Notes: generated by a model from the sequence alone, not told the origin. A stretch of DNA of 64,000 nucleotides from Pseudomonas sp. (GCA_016763285.1 JAESUC010000157.1:1-64000); one strand, 5' to 3'; shown: positions 1 to 9,458, counted from the first letter of the stretch. A program made the numbers and translations.

Positions 1-656
1 GCCTGCAGCAGAAACCAGGTGCCGGTAATGGAGATGACCGCGATGAACCAGATCGACCAGATTCCGCTCAAGCGGTGAAAGTCGCCCCAGAACACCCGGG
101 CGCCCTGGCGCAGGCGCAGTCTGGGCGTGAGGAATCCTTTCCAGAATTTCTTGTAGACCACCAGTCCGGTGACCAGGGAGGCGAGCATCGGTAAGCCCAG
201 CAGCGACACCAGATACCAGCCCCAACTGAAACCGTTGGTAAAGGGCACCAGCCACCATCCGTGCAGCGCACGGGTGAACTGGCGAAAGTCGAACTGGGGG
301 CTTACACCCTGGATGACGCCGGTATAGGGATTGACGTAAAGGGTAGGCGAGCTGCCGTCGGGATAACTGACGCGGGCGCTCAAGGCAAAGTGCGATTCGT
401 CCGGACGCATGAGCGAAAGGACCTTCAGGTCAGGCTCGGCCTGTTGCACCTTTTCCAGTGCCTGACCGAGCGTCAGCAGTTCGGCGCCAGGGGAAGGTTT
501 CGGCGCGCGGATGTCCGGGTTGGCCAGCCAGACAATTTCCTGGCTCACAGTGGCCAGGGTACCGGTGACGCATACGATCAATACAAAAAACCAGATCGGC
601 AGTGCCAGCCAGCTATGCACCAGAAACCAGATTTTTGATCGTGACTTTTTCGACAT
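1..656 (-). CDS. PepSY-associated membrane protein, 3'-truncated by window edge
   Basis: The reading frame is open to the window edge, so about 218 N-terminal residues are visible and the C-terminus is missing. The protein starts MSKKSRSKIWFLVHSWLALP, with a first membrane helix at about residues 13-35, a periplasmic PepSY-like segment (SYPDGSSPTLYVNPYTG, about 95-115), and a second helix around GWYLVSLLGLPMLASL. This layout matches PepSY_TM proteins (PiuB/FpvG-like) that reduce or handle ferric siderophores at the inner membrane; that role is family knowledge, not shown here. The ATG at 654-656 fits the frame and GAG-rich bases precede it. A Fur-box-like sequence about 105 bp upstream supports iron regulation. 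The genes beyond position 1 are not visible. Confidence 0.8.
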   Translation of the reverse strand, partial: MSKKSRSKIWFLVHSWLALPIWFFVLIVCVTGTLATVSQEIVWLANPDIRAPKPSPGAELLTLGQALEKVQQAEPDLKVLSLMRPDESHFALSARVSYPDGSSPTLYVNPYTGVIQGVSPQFDFRQFTRALHGWWLVPFTNGFSWGWYLVSLLGLPMLASLVTGLVVYKKFWKGFLTPRLRLRQGARVFWGDFHRLSGIWSIWFIAVISITGTWFLLQ

Positions 657-758
657 CTCATCGGGCTCTTTTTCGGGAGAGGATCTGTCTTGAGCGCGAC
701 AAGAGGGATGCTGTGGGATTGGAAAATGTCAGCATGCGAACTCTTACCGGCAGGCAGT

Positions 759-777
759 AATAATTGTTCGCATTATC
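759..777 (-). promoter_or_regulatory. Fur-box-like operator
   Basis: On the minus strand the sequence reads GATAATGCGAACAATTATT. By eye it matches 14 of 19 positions of the classical Fur consensus GATAATGATAATCATTATC. It lies about 100 bp upstream of the PepSY gene start, in a 179-bp gap that otherwise holds no gene. Repression by Fur-Fe2+ is inferred. Confidence 0.55.
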
Positions 778-835
778 ATTTCTAAGGACGTGTTCTGTCT
801 AGTGAAAACGCCTGTTTGACAATATGTTGGCTCGG

Positions 836-2395
836 CTATTTGTTCCGGTCGTTCGCAAACAGGGAGAACAGCGACCCGGCTGCCTGCCGTGCACGCTGCC
901 ACTCCCTCGACGCGGAAAACCCGCTGGCTTCCCGGCGGCGACGGTTGAGCTGCACGTTGAGCGCCTTGCCGTACCTGGCCTTGAGCAGTTCGCGCAGGGC
1001 GTCGACGTTGTAGTGTTCCCGGTCGGGAGACACCGATAGGGCAAGGATATCGTCCAGTTGCAGTACCTCCTTGTTGAAAGCCAGCGCCTCACGAATCAAG
1101 GTGGCTTTTTCGTTCTCTTCGTTCTCTTCGCTCAGGTCGTAGGGCGGGTTCCAGTCATTGACGTTGCCGAGCCGGTCCACCTGGTTGAGCAGGCCGATGA
1201 TGGCGGGCGACTGAAGATGAATATGTTTGCTCTGCCACGCTTGATAATGGTCACCAAACGTCTGGTCCAGCTTGCGTGCCGGCTGGTTGGCCCGCAGTAC
1301 CCAGAGCACCAGATCCGACTGCACCATTTCCTCGAACAGGATCTTCTCGTTCTTCGGATCACCGTTGAGTCCCGGCAGATCCAGCAGGCGCAGAAAGGGG
1401 ATCCCGTCCACCTTGCACTCGTAGACCAGACCGCGGTCGGTGGAGGGCAGGGCGCTGGTTTCCGCTTGCCACCCCTCGGTCAGGGCGTTGATCACCGACG
1501 ACTTGCCCGCACCCACCTGGCCGAGCAGGCAGATACGTATCGGTTCCGGCTTTTCCGCGGTGCGCGAGTCATCCTTGCGCGTCGTCGCGCTGACGGACAG
1601 CTCGTCGTCCTCGAAGCGGAAGTGGCCGCCATACAGGTCAATGGAGGCACGCAGTACCTCAAGCAGCAGCAGGCGCTTGAGTCTGAGCTGCATTTCGTCA
1701 CTCAGCCCCTCGAACGATTGGCCGATGGCCTGGCTTCCCAGCTCGGCCAGCAGGCCTTCGGGGGTCAGCAGGCGCACCTTGCGGTAGATATTGACCAGCT
1801 TGAGCGCCGGGGCGAACTGGTCACTTTTTTCCTCGAGCCAGAGCACGTGGGAGACCTTCAGGTGATCGATGCCGGGCACGTTCTCCTTGAGGGTACGGCG
1901 ATAGCGCTGGGTCAGGCGCTCGGCAATGGCCAGCAGGGCGACCGGGGAGAACGCCCACTCGGCGTGTCTGCCCTGGCCGTAAACGGTGGCCACCCCGCGC
2001 GCGAGCTCCAGTGAGACATCCGGCATGGCGCGCCAGTCCGGTTGGGTGTCGGCCAGCTCGCTGACCAGCGGCAGCAGCTCCATCTGTGCCTGACGGTCCT
2101 GCGGAGTCCAGTAATCGGGCGTCTCCATGGCTGCAACCAGGGCCTGGTCGACCGGGGGTGGGGCTTTCCTTTGCTTGCGTCTGCGCAGGAAGATCAGCGG
2201 CAGCATGGCAGCCAGGGTGAGCAGCCCCAGCAGGCCGACGAAGGTCAGGATGTAGTTGTAGCGGATGATCGCGTAGAGCCCGAACAGCATCAGCAGGAGC
2301 ATGGGTGGCAGTATGACCACCAGCACGAAGGGCTTGAGCCGGTCAGAAAAGCGCGCCGCTGTACGCCAGGCGTTAAAGGTTGTTTTCAGCTTCAT
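836..2395 (-). CDS. membrane-anchored P-loop GTPase
   Basis: A 519-residue protein. Two adjacent hydrophobic helices (about residues 22-42 and 48-70) form an N-terminal membrane hairpin followed by a basic stretch (RRRKQRK). A long alpha-helical middle region leads to a C-terminal GTPase domain with G1 GQVGAGKSS (292-300), G3 DLPG (339-342) and G4 NQVD (404-407). The start is ATG at 2393-2395. A longer in-frame extension upstream reads as a shadow of the neighbouring gene. The gene overlaps the 3' end of the DUF697 GTPase gene by 23 bp, which implies translational coupling. The family is the loosely defined TRAFAC/MMR_HSR1 GTPases; substrate and pathway are unknown. Confidence 0.85.
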   Translation of the reverse strand: MKLKTTFNAWRTAARFSDRLKPFVLVVILPPMLLLMLFGLYAIIRYNYILTFVGLLGLLTLAAMLPLIFLRRRKQRKAPPPVDQALVAAMETPDYWTPQDRQAQMELLPLVSELADTQPDWRAMPDVSLELARGVATVYGQGRHAEWAFSPVALLAIAERLTQRYRRTLKENVPGIDHLKVSHVLWLEEKSDQFAPALKLVNIYRKVRLLTPEGLLAELGSQAIGQSFEGLSDEMQLRLKRLLLLEVLRASIDLYGGHFRFEDDELSVSATTRKDDSRTAEKPEPIRICLLGQVGAGKSSVINALTEGWQAETSALPSTDRGLVYECKVDGIPFLRLLDLPGLNGDPKNEKILFEEMVQSDLVLWVLRANQPARKLDQTFGDHYQAWQSKHIHLQSPAIIGLLNQVDRLGNVNDWNPPYDLSEENEENEKATLIREALAFNKEVLQLDDILALSVSPDREHYNVDALRELLKARYGKALNVQLNRRRREASGFSASREWQRARQAAGSLFSLFANDRNK

Positions 2396-3485
2396 CTCTG
2401 GCCACTGGCATGATGTGTTCGAAAGCCTTGCGGTAGGTGGCCTTGAGTTCCTCGGGGGAGGTCGTCCTGCCGCTGGCCTTGTTGAAGAAGTAGATACAGC
2501 CCACGCGTCCCAGTGCATAGGTGATGCCGTAACTGGTGACCGCAGCCGAGGCCGCACCAATGGTCTGTCCATAGCCCGGGATCAGCTTGACCAGCTGCTG
2601 CAGACCCAGGCGCGAGGCATACTGCACGCCAAAACCCACTCCAAGGGTGCTACCCAGTTCGGTGAGCAGGCGCTTGTTCCACTCCAGGCCGTACTGGTTG
2701 GCCAGGCTGTGCAGCATCTTGGTCTGGATCGCCGGCACCGACACCAGGCCGACGATGGGGACGGCATTGGTGGCACCCGCCGCCCCGGCATACCACATGA
2801 TTTCCGTTTTCAGCTTGCGAAAATTCGCCTCTTCCACGGACTGCTTGCCCTGGCGCTCGAACAGCTCGGCAACGATGGGCAGGAACTGCGCGAGCTTGCC
2901 TATCAGGTCATCCATGCCCACCGGCTGGCCGTCGCGACCGACCAGATCCACGGACGCGCTGTCGATGGCACCCCAGACCTTCTCCACTGCGCCCTGGTTG
3001 AGTGCGATGCACTTGTCTCTTTCCTGCCTGCTGTCGAGCAGATCGATACCGGTGTGCACCAGCAGAGCGTTGCGGATACTGCCTGATTGGCGGATCTGTC
3101 TCAACGCCGTCAGCAGTTCCGACTGCTCCGGATCCTCGGCGCGCATGACGATGACCAGGGCGTGACTGTTGCCCTCGCAGGCCTTGATATCCTCGGCCGG
3201 GTCGTAACCGGCCTCGGCCAGCCCGCGGGTATCGATGAAGGTCAGTACCGGCGTGTCGGTCGGGAAGTCATACCGGGTGGCGGTTTGTGTGCAGGGCCGG
3301 AAGCCCCGTCCCACCTCGATATCGCTGAGACCGGTTACGGCCTGGATCAGTGTGGACTTTCCGGCACCGGTTTTGCCAATGAGCCAGAGCGTGGGTAGAT
3401 GTTCGGCATTGTGCCGGAAGGCAAGCTCCAGGCCGGGTTTCCTCGCCGGGTTGAGCCTGCGATAGATTTGCTGGAAATAACGCAT
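2373..3485 (-). CDS. GTPase with C-terminal DUF697 (YcjF-like) membrane domain
   Basis: A 370-residue protein with an N-terminal Era-like GTPase domain: G1 GKTGAGKS (37-44) and G3 DTRG (85-88). The G4 position reads TGID (145-148) instead of the usual NKxD, so nucleotide specificity may be altered. From about residue 205 onward the sequence is Gly/Ala-rich and hydrophobic (GATNAVPIVGLVSVPAIQTK), typical of DUF697 in YcjF/YcjX-like proteins. It is the first gene of a two-gene unit and overlaps the next GTPase gene by 23 bp. The closest named analogues (YcjX-YcjF, YfjP) are linked to envelope stress, but no function can be assigned here. Confidence 0.85.
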   Translation of the reverse strand: MRYFQQIYRRLNPARKPGLELAFRHNAEHLPTLWLIGKTGAGKSTLIQAVTGLSDIEVGRGFRPCTQTATRYDFPTDTPVLTFIDTRGLAEAGYDPAEDIKACEGNSHALVIVMRAEDPEQSELLTALRQIRQSGSIRNALLVHTGIDLLDSRQERDKCIALNQGAVEKVWGAIDSASVDLVGRDGQPVGMDDLIGKLAQFLPIVAELFERQGKQSVEEANFRKLKTEIMWYAGAAGATNAVPIVGLVSVPAIQTKMLHSLANQYGLEWNKRLLTELGSTLGVGFGVQYASRLGLQQLVKLIPGYGQTIGAASAAVTSYGITYALGRVGCIYFFNKASGRTTSPEELKATYRKAFEHIMPVARDEAENNL

Positions 3486-3644
3486 GAACCGTCCTGCTTG
3501 TATCGGTGAGCAAATATCCTGGTGCGCGTGGGGCGCAGCACGGCGCTTTGCCTATAGTGTAGGACATGGCCTGTCAGTGGAACACACAGGCCCAAATGGG
3601 TTCAGATAAAGCTGCAATCATGTTATCGCACAGGACGGACCGCC

Positions 3645-4805
3645 ATGCTCAACGCCAGAATGGAAGAAAAAAGCTTTATCGTGCTGCTGGCGCTGGTTTC
3701 AGTGGCGTTTGTCTGGCTGTTGCTGCCTTTCTACAGCGCGGTCTTCTGGGCCACGATACTGGCGATCCTGTTTCGACCGATGCAGCGCCGCCTGACGGAG
3801 GCCATGCATGGGCACCGTAACCTGGCGGCACTGTGCTCGGTGCTGGTGATTCTGTTGATGGTCATACTGCCGGTGGCTCTGTTGGCCAGCATGCTGGTTC
3901 AGGAGGGGCGAGAGCTCTATGAACGCATTGCCAGCGGTGACATGGATCTGGCGGGCTATTTCTCCCAGGTCGTCAATGCCTTGCCCCAGTCGGTGCAGAA
4001 CCTGCTGGCACGCTTCGGGCTGACCGACTTTGGTGACGTGCAGCAGCAGCTTTCACAGATGGGCGAACAGGGCGGACAGTTTCTCGCCAGTCGCATGTTC
4101 AGTCTCGGCCAGGATACCTTCCAGTTCGTGATCAGCTTCTGCGTCATGCTGTACCTGCTGTTTTTCCTGCTGCGCGACGGACCCCGCCTGGCCGAGCAGG
4201 TACGCCGGGCGATACCGCTGGGGGAGCCCTACAAGCAACACCTGCTGGCACGGTTCACTGCGGTGGTACGCGCTACGGTGAAGGGCAACGTGCTGGTGGC
4301 GCTGGTACAGGGCGTGCTGGGCGGGATCATTTTCTGGATACTCGGCCTGCAGGGTGCACTCCTGTGGGGAGCGGTGATGGCGGTGCTGTCGCTGCTGCCT
4401 GCCGTCGGTGCGGGGCTGATCTGGGGGCCGGTCGCCATCTATTATCTGACCCAGGGCGAGTTCGTGCCCGCCCTGGTGCTGACGGCCTATGGCATCATCG
4501 TCATCGGACTGGCTGATAATCTGCTGAGGCCGATTCTGGTGGGCAAGAGCGTCAAGTTGCCCGATTACGTGATCCTGATTGCAACCATTGGTGGCTTGGT
4601 GCTGTTCGGCATCAATGGATTCGTCATCGGTCCGATGATTGCCGCGCTGTTCATTTCTGCCTGGAGCCTGTTTGCCGATGCCCGCGAGCAACAGGGGTTC
4701 GTCCACGAACAGGTGACTGAAGACATTCCCGATGCCGACCAGAAGGTCGATCACGGTGGTGAGCTGCTCCTGACCGGGGAGCGTAATGGCCCGAACAAGC
4801 TCTGA
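3645..4805 (+). CDS. AI-2E family transporter (YdiK/PerM-type permease)
   Basis: A 386-residue integral membrane protein that starts with an early hydrophobic pair (FIVLLALVSVAFVWLLLPF, then AVFWATILAILF). A soluble insert at about 100-155 is followed by at least five more helices, including the conserved C-terminal signature around GLADNLLRPILVGKSVKLP. This is the typical AI-2E exporter/PerM fold and length (about 350-390). The ATG at 3645 has AGGACGGA about 8 nt upstream; an internal ATG at codon 6 is possible. The C-terminal 45 residues are hydrophilic. The gene is convergent with glpK with only 14 bp between them. The transported molecule is unknown. Confidence 0.85.
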   Translation: MLNARMEEKSFIVLLALVSVAFVWLLLPFYSAVFWATILAILFRPMQRRLTEAMHGHRNLAALCSVLVILLMVILPVALLASMLVQEGRELYERIASGDMDLAGYFSQVVNALPQSVQNLLARFGLTDFGDVQQQLSQMGEQGGQFLASRMFSLGQDTFQFVISFCVMLYLLFFLLRDGPRLAEQVRRAIPLGEPYKQHLLARFTAVVRATVKGNVLVALVQGVLGGIIFWILGLQGALLWGAVMAVLSLLPAVGAGLIWGPVAIYYLTQGEFVPALVLTAYGIIVIGLADNLLRPILVGKSVKLPDYVILIATIGGLVLFGINGFVIGPMIAALFISAWSLFADAREQQGFVHEQVTEDIPDADQKVDHGGELLLTGERNGPNKL

Positions 4806-4819
4806 AGGGCTGTCCGGGC

Positions 4820-6301
4820 CTAGTCGCGCACCCGTCTGATGGCGTCCAGCCAGCCCTCATAGAGTTCATTGCGCTTGGCCTCGGGCATGGCGGGCTCAAA
4901 GGCCCGTTCCCGTTGCCAGTGCTCGGCGATTTCCGCCAGGTCACGGTACAGCCCGATCTGCAGGCCGGCGAGATAAGCCACCCCCAGCGCCGTGGTTTCG
5001 GTGACTTGCGGGCGGTCGACCGGCACCCCGAGGATGTTGGCCAGAGCCTGAACCACCCAGTTGTTGACCACCATGCCGCCATCCACCCGCAGGGCCGCCG
5101 TGCTGCTGGCGCCGTCGGCAGTCATGGCGTCGAGCAGGTCGCGGGTCTGGAAACACACCGACTGCAGACCCGCCGTGACGATCTCGGCAATGCCGGTATC
5201 ACGGGTCAGGCCGAAGATCGCACCACGTGCCTTGGGGTCCCAGTAGGGAGCGCCCAGGCCGGTGAAAGCGGGAACCAGATAGACGCCGCACTGGTCACCG
5301 GTCTTTTCCGCCATGGCTTCCGTTTCGCCGGCATGCTGAATCAGTTTGAGACCGTCACGCAGCCATTGCACTGCGGCGCCAGCTACAAAAATGCTGCCTT
5401 CCAGGGCATAGGTGGTCTTGCCCTTGAGCCTGTAGCCGACCGTCGTCAGCAGGCGGTTGCGCGAGACCACCGGCTCGTCGCCCGTGTTCATGATCATGAA
5501 ACAGCCGGTGCCGTAGGTGCTCTTCACCATGCCGGGCTCGAAACAGGTCTGGCCGATCAGCGCGGCCTGCTGGTCACCGGCCATGCCGGCCACGGGGATG
5601 CTGGCGCCCAGCAGTTCGGCCTCGGTATGACCGAAGTCTGCAGCACAATCCATGACCTCCGGCAGCAGGCTGGCGGGTATATCCAGCAGCGCCAGCATGT
5701 CCGGGTCCCACTGCTGGGTATGAATGTTGAACATCAGGGTGCGGGAGGCATTGCTGGCATCGGTACGGTGTACTTTCCCTCCGGTCAGGCGCCAGAGCAG
5801 AAAGCTGTCGACGGTACCAAAGCGCAGCTTGCCCTGTTCGGCGCGCTCGCGTGCGCCCGGGACATTGTCCAGCAGCCAGCGCAGCTTGGTGCCGGAAAAG
5901 TACGGGTCGATGATCAGTCCGGTGCGCTCGGTCACCATGGGCTCGTGTCCGGCGGCTTTCAGCTCGCGGCAGAAGTCCGCCGTGCGGCGGTCCTGCCAGA
6001 CGATGGCGTTATGCAGCAGTTCACCGCTTTCGGCATCCCAGAGCAGGGTGGTCTCACGTTGATTGGTGATGCCGATCGCACTGATGTGCTGCGCCAGAAG
6101 GCCGGCTTTTGCCAGTACCTGCCGGCACACATCCAGGGTGCTGGCCCATATCTCTTCACCATCGTGTTCGACCCATCCATCCTGCGGGAAGTACTGCCTG
6201 AATTCGCTCTGGACCATGGTCTCGGGCTGGCCCTGGCCGTTGAAGATGATGGCACGGCTGCTTGTGGTGCCCTGATCGATGGCAAGGATATGCTGACCCA
6301 T
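4820..6301 (-). CDS. glpK: glycerol kinase
   Basis: A 493-residue FGGY-family sugar kinase, full length for GlpK (about 500). It phosphorylates glycerol to sn-glycerol 3-phosphate in the cytoplasm. Visible signatures are the N-terminal phosphate-binding loop [12 protein letters not shown], the substrate region [10 protein letters not shown] and [12 protein letters not shown], the [13 protein letters not shown] segment, and the C-terminal [20 protein letters not shown]. The usual glpF, glpR and glpD neighbours are absent. The gene sits 27 bp downstream of the ybaK-type gene on the same strand and is probably cotranscribed with it. An isolated glpK is unusual for pseudomonads. Confidence 0.97.
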   Translation of the reverse strand: MGQHILAIDQGTTSSRAIIFNGQGQPETMVQSEFRQYFPQDGWVEHDGEEIWASTLDVCRQVLAKAGLLAQHISAIGITNQRETTLLWDAESGELLHNAIVWQDRRTADFCRELKAAGHEPMVTERTGLIIDPYFSGTKLRWLLDNVPGARERAEQGKLRFGTVDSFLLWRLTGGKVHRTDASNASRTLMFNIHTQQWDPDMLALLDIPASLLPEVMDCAADFGHTEAELLGASIPVAGMAGDQQAALIGQTCFEPGMVKSTYGTGCFMIMNTGDEPVVSRNRLLTTVGYRLKGKTTYALEGSIFVAGAAVQWLRDGLKLIQHAGETEAMAEKTGDQCGVYLVPAFTGLGAPYWDPKARGAIFGLTRDTGIAEIVTAGLQSVCFQTRDLLDAMTADGASSTAALRVDGGMVVNNWVVQALANILGVPVDRPQVTETTALGVAYLAGLQIGLYRDLAEIAEHWQRERAFEPAMPEAKRNELYEGWLDAIRRVRD

Positions 6302-6328
6302 GGAATACGCTGCTCCGTCTTGCGGTTG

Positions 6329-6832
6329 TTATGATGGTGTGTAGCCTGTTTCGGCGGCCTTGCCCGGGCGGGCCAGGGGCCTGAATTGCGCGCCGGTCTG
6401 CTCGGCCAGCCGCCGCGGGCAGAGCTCTATCTCCAGCCCGCGCCTGCCGCCGCTGACATACACCGTGGGCCACTGCTCGGCGCTGCTGTCGATAAAGCTC
6501 CGCAAGCGCTTCTTCTGGCCCAGTGGACTGATTCCGCCCAGCAGGTATCCGGTGCTGCGCTGGGCTGCGCCCGGTTCCGCCATGCTGGTTTTCTTTGTAC
6601 TGGCGGCACTGGCCAGGGATTTCAGATCAAGCGTGCCGGTGACCGGTACCACGGCGACCAGCAATTCGCCGGTCTCGCTGCAGGCCAGCAGGGTCTTGAA
6701 TACCCGTTCGGGATTGAGGCCCAGCTTGTCTGCCGCCTCGGTGCCGTAGGACTGCGCGGCCGGATCATGCTCGTAGCGGTGCAGCCGGTATTCGATACCG
6801 GCCTTGTCCAGGATTTTCGTTGCTGGCGTCAT
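6329..6832 (-). CDS. ybaK: YbaK/EbsC family Cys-tRNA(Pro) deacylase
   Basis: A 167-residue YbaK-type deacylase starting MTPATKILDKAGIEYRLHRYEHD, full length for the family (about 155-170). These enzymes hydrolyse mischarged Cys-tRNA(Pro). The conserved lysine region KTLLAC and the segment VVPVTGTLDLKSLA are present, as is the GYLLGGISPLGQKK signature. The ATG at 6830-6832 is chosen because the 16 extra codons upstream have no family character. It precedes glpK by 27 bp in the same direction. Confidence 0.92.
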   Translation of the reverse strand: MTPATKILDKAGIEYRLHRYEHDPAAQSYGTEAADKLGLNPERVFKTLLACSETGELLVAVVPVTGTLDLKSLASAASTKKTSMAEPGAAQRSTGYLLGGISPLGQKKRLRSFIDSSAEQWPTVYVSGGRRGLEIELCPRRLAEQTGAQFRPLARPGKAAETGYTPS

Positions 6833-6915
6833 GGCGGCTTCCAGAGAATGATCTCTACAGGGTAAAGAGTCGCCGGCCAATCGCCAAGTACTGGTTCAGC
6901 TGTCGGCTATCCTGA

Positions 6916-7530
6916 TCAGGGTGAGAAAGCCAACGCTGCGGGCCTGTGGTCGTCTGCCCGGTTCCAGCTGGAGAGGAAGTCAGCGGGTACGCCGTCCCGG
7001 TGTGGATAAAGGCTTTGCCAGAGCTGAGCGAGGTCGGCGATGCTCAGGTCTTCGTCGAGCTCGGTGAGATGCTGTTGATATACCAGCCAGGCGATCGCGG
7101 TGGCATAAGCGAAGTTATAGCCCAGTTCGGCGTGGGGATCGCGCAGAAAACAGCGTTGGCTGGCGAGCCCCCGGATCAGGCTCGCCTGGTCAGGATTGGT
7201 GGCCAGGTAATCATCCCAGATCCGCTCATGAACCTGATGGGATATGCCAAAGGGCCCGATCCCCCCTGGTGGCTGCTTGCCTTCCGGCAGTGACGCCATC
7301 GTCAGCAGGGTGCCCAGAAGGAGGTTTTCCGCCGCAGCCGAGGTGACGCCCAGATACGCGAGGGTGGGTCTGATAACCGCCTGACGTAGTGCTGCGGGTG
7401 GCGCAAGGGCCAGGATGTTGATGCTGCTGCCAGCGCTCGGAGACTGGTCAGCCGGGGTGATACAGTCATGTGTCAGTGGAATACTGGCTGTCACACATTC
7501 ACCTTCAGATCGGGGGCTTGCTTGCAGCAT
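6916..7530 (-). CDS. orphan protein resembling phage-type peptidoglycan-hydrolase domain
   Basis: A 204-residue protein of uncertain function. Residues about 45-150 (ALRQAVIRPTLAYLG, AAENLLLGTLLTMAS, GPFGISHQVHERIWDDYL, YNFAYATAIAWLVY) recall, from memory, phage-encoded transglycosylase-like proteins. In those, the helix equivalent to LLLGT is followed by a glutamate; here the region reads MASLPEG, so catalytic activity is doubtful. There is no signal peptide. A GTG at codon 13 has a better Shine-Dalgarno (GAAGGTGA) than the listed ATG and may be the true start. The gene stands alone, divergent from the histidine kinase gene across a 119-bp AT-rich gap. The phage-domestication idea is inference only. 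Confidence 0.6.
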   Translation of the reverse strand: MLQASPRSEGECVTASIPLTHDCITPADQSPSAGSSINILALAPPAALRQAVIRPTLAYLGVTSAAAENLLLGTLLTMASLPEGKQPPGGIGPFGISHQVHERIWDDYLATNPDQASLIRGLASQRCFLRDPHAELGYNFAYATAIAWLVYQQHLTELDEDLSIADLAQLWQSLYPHRDGVPADFLSSWNRADDHRPAALAFSP

Positions 7531-7649
7531 AGCCCTAAAAGTACAAAGTAATGTATTGTTTTTAAAATGATTTAGTTCTTCACACTGTCCCTATATCACG
7601 CAATGATATAAAAATGACATCAGGTAGACCCTGATCACGGAATAAAAAC

Positions 7650-9458
7650 ATGAGTGGCGACCCTAGAATAACAACAGGCGCAACGATCGACGAGCCCGCG
7701 CTGCTGGCCCAGCAGCGCCATTTTGCCGGCCTGCGATTCAGTCAGCAGTTCGAGCCAGCCTTCCAGGCCTACCTGCATGAAAAGATGTGCGGGCGGGTCT
7801 GGCTGGTAGGTTTTTCCAGTATCGGCTTCATGCTGATCTTCATCTGGATCGATTACGCGTATCTGCCCCGGTACGTTCATACCTACACTGTACCCATTCG
7901 GCTGTTCGTGATCGGTGTGGTCCTGTTCTGTCTCTGGTACGCCAACCGGCCGGGGAGGGTTTCGACCACCAGGGCATTCATCGTTGCTTCGATCGGTCTG
8001 GTGTCTTCCGGCTGGATGGTGGCGATGATCATCGTGGTCAGTCGTCTAGCCGAACTCCGGGTGCCGGTCACCCACGACGGTCTTTATCTGGTGTTGCTGT
8101 CCGGGTTCTTTCTGCTGGGGTTGCCGGCCAGGCACGCAATCGTTTCCTGCGGGGCAGTGGTGAGCGGCTACCTGTGGGGCGAATACCTGGTAGACAGCTC
8201 GCGCACGTTGATCATTGGCAACGCCCTCTTTTTGACCTGCTTTTCCCTGATTGGCGGCCTGGGAGCCTACATCTATGAATACATGATGCGCAGCGCCTTT
8301 CTCAACGAGCGTTTGCTGGAGGGCGCCAGGGCACGTGCCGAGCGGGAAAGCCAGGGCAAGACCCGTTTTCTGGCCACCGCCAGTCACGACCTGCGCCAGC
8401 CCCTGCATGCCATGTCACTGTTCATTCAGAACCTGGACGAGCGGACGACCGATCCCGATGTACGGCTCACGGTCAAACGCCTGGCTGACTCGACTCACCT
8501 GCTCCAGGCGATGCTCAACTCCCTGCTGGATATCTCCCGTCTGAGCGTGGGGATGGTCAGGCCCCAGTTGCGGCCTTTCAATCTCTACCCCTGGTTGCAG
8601 CGCATTCTCGGCACCCTTGAAGTCAGCGCAGAAGAGCGCGGGGTGACCATTGATCTCGAGTGCCCGCCACGAATTGCGGTCACCAGTGATCCGCTACTGC
8701 TGGAGCGGCTGGTGCGTAATTTCCTCAACAATGCGCTGCTGCATGCCGAGGCCAGCGAAGTGAAAATCATGGTGTTCCGGGTAGAGGACCGGGTACGCCT
8801 GGCCGTGGTCGACAACGGCCGCGGCATGAATGCACAGGAGCAGGAGCGGATCTTCGAGGAATTCACCCAGTTACGCAATCCGGCGCGTACGCTGGAAAAG
8901 GGCGTGGGTCTGGGTCTGTCCATATGCCGTCAATTGATACACCTGCTGGAGTATCCCTCGGGGCTGCGCTCCGCCCCGGGGGAAGGCTCGAATTTCTGGA
9001 TAGAAGTGCCAACCGGCGACTGGATCGAGGATGTACGGATACCCGACCGGGCGCTGCAGGAAAAGCTCTGCGGGCGGGTAGTGCTGGTGGAAAACGATCT
9101 GATCAATCAGGAGGCCATGGAGTCACTGCTGCGTCAGTGGGGCTGTGCAGTGGTCTGCTACAGCACCGCCGAGGAAGCACTGCAGAATATCCAGCCTGAC
9201 GCGGTGGATCTGCTGCTCAGCGATTACCGTCTGGAGGGTGAGCACGACGGGATCGCGCTGATCCGCAAACTGCGTGCGTGCAAGGCCTACAATGGTCCGG
9301 CCCTGCTGGTAACGGCCGACACCAGTGACGAGGTCACCGAGCTTGCCCGCTTGTCCGATGTCGAAGTGATCAACAAGCCGGTGCTGCCGGCGCGCCTGCG
9401 TCGGGCGCTTCAGCAGCTGCTGCCAGCGGCCATGAGCGAAACGGACGCTAGAAACTGA
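7650..9458 (+). CDS. hybrid sensor histidine kinase / response regulator
   Basis: A 602-residue inner-membrane kinase. It has five to seven hydrophobic helices between about residues 50 and 215, then a short coiled linker, and a HisKA domain with phospho-acceptor His246 in TASHDLRQPLHAMSL. A HATPase domain follows (NNALLHAE N-box, DNGRGM G1, GVGLGLSICRQL G2, about 340-450). A C-terminal receiver domain (about 470-595) has phospho-acceptor Asp525 in LLLSDYRLEGE. No PAS or Cache sensor is visible, so the membrane domain is the likely sensor. Its stop overlaps the convergent LuxR-type regulator by 11 bp, and the two are plausible partners. The ligand is unknown. Confidence 0.93.
   Translation: MSGDPRITTGATIDEPALLAQQRHFAGLRFSQQFEPAFQAYLHEKMCGRVWLVGFSSIGFMLIFIWIDYAYLPRYVHTYTVPIRLFVIGVVLFCLWYANRPGRVSTTRAFIVASIGLVSSGWMVAMIIVVSRLAELRVPVTHDGLYLVLLSGFFLLGLPARHAIVSCGAVVSGYLWGEYLVDSSRTLIIGNALFLTCFSLIGGLGAYIYEYMMRSAFLNERLLEGARARAERESQGKTRFLATASHDLRQPLHAMSLFIQNLDERTTDPDVRLTVKRLADSTHLLQAMLNSLLDISRLSVGMVRPQLRPFNLYPWLQRILGTLEVSAEERGVTIDLECPPRIAVTSDPLLLERLVRNFLNNALLHAEASEVKIMVFRVEDRVRLAVVDNGRGMNAQEQERIFEEFTQLRNPARTLEKGVGLGLSICRQLIHLLEYPSGLRSAPGEGSNFWIEVPTGDWIEDVRIPDRALQEKLCGRVVLVENDLINQEAMESLLRQWGCAVVCYSTAEEALQNIQPDAVDLLLSDYRLEGEHDGIALIRKLRACKAYNGPALLVTADTSDEVTELARLSDVEVINKPVLPARLRRALQQLLPAAMSETDARN

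Noticed and set aside
1058..2014. 318-codon plus-strand ORF opposite the membrane GTPase gene
   Set aside because: Low-complexity, no start signal, and it mirrors the strongly supported GTPase reading frame; a GC-driven shadow ORF.
2396..2572. 59-codon N-terminal extension of the membrane GTPase
   Set aside because: It overlaps the neighbouring DUF697 coding sequence and has Pro/Arg/Ser-rich shadow composition; the internal ATG at 2395 begins the membrane segment.
4913..6334. 473-codon plus-strand ORF opposite glpK
   Set aside because: Antisense to an unmistakable glycerol kinase; composition is that of a shadow frame.
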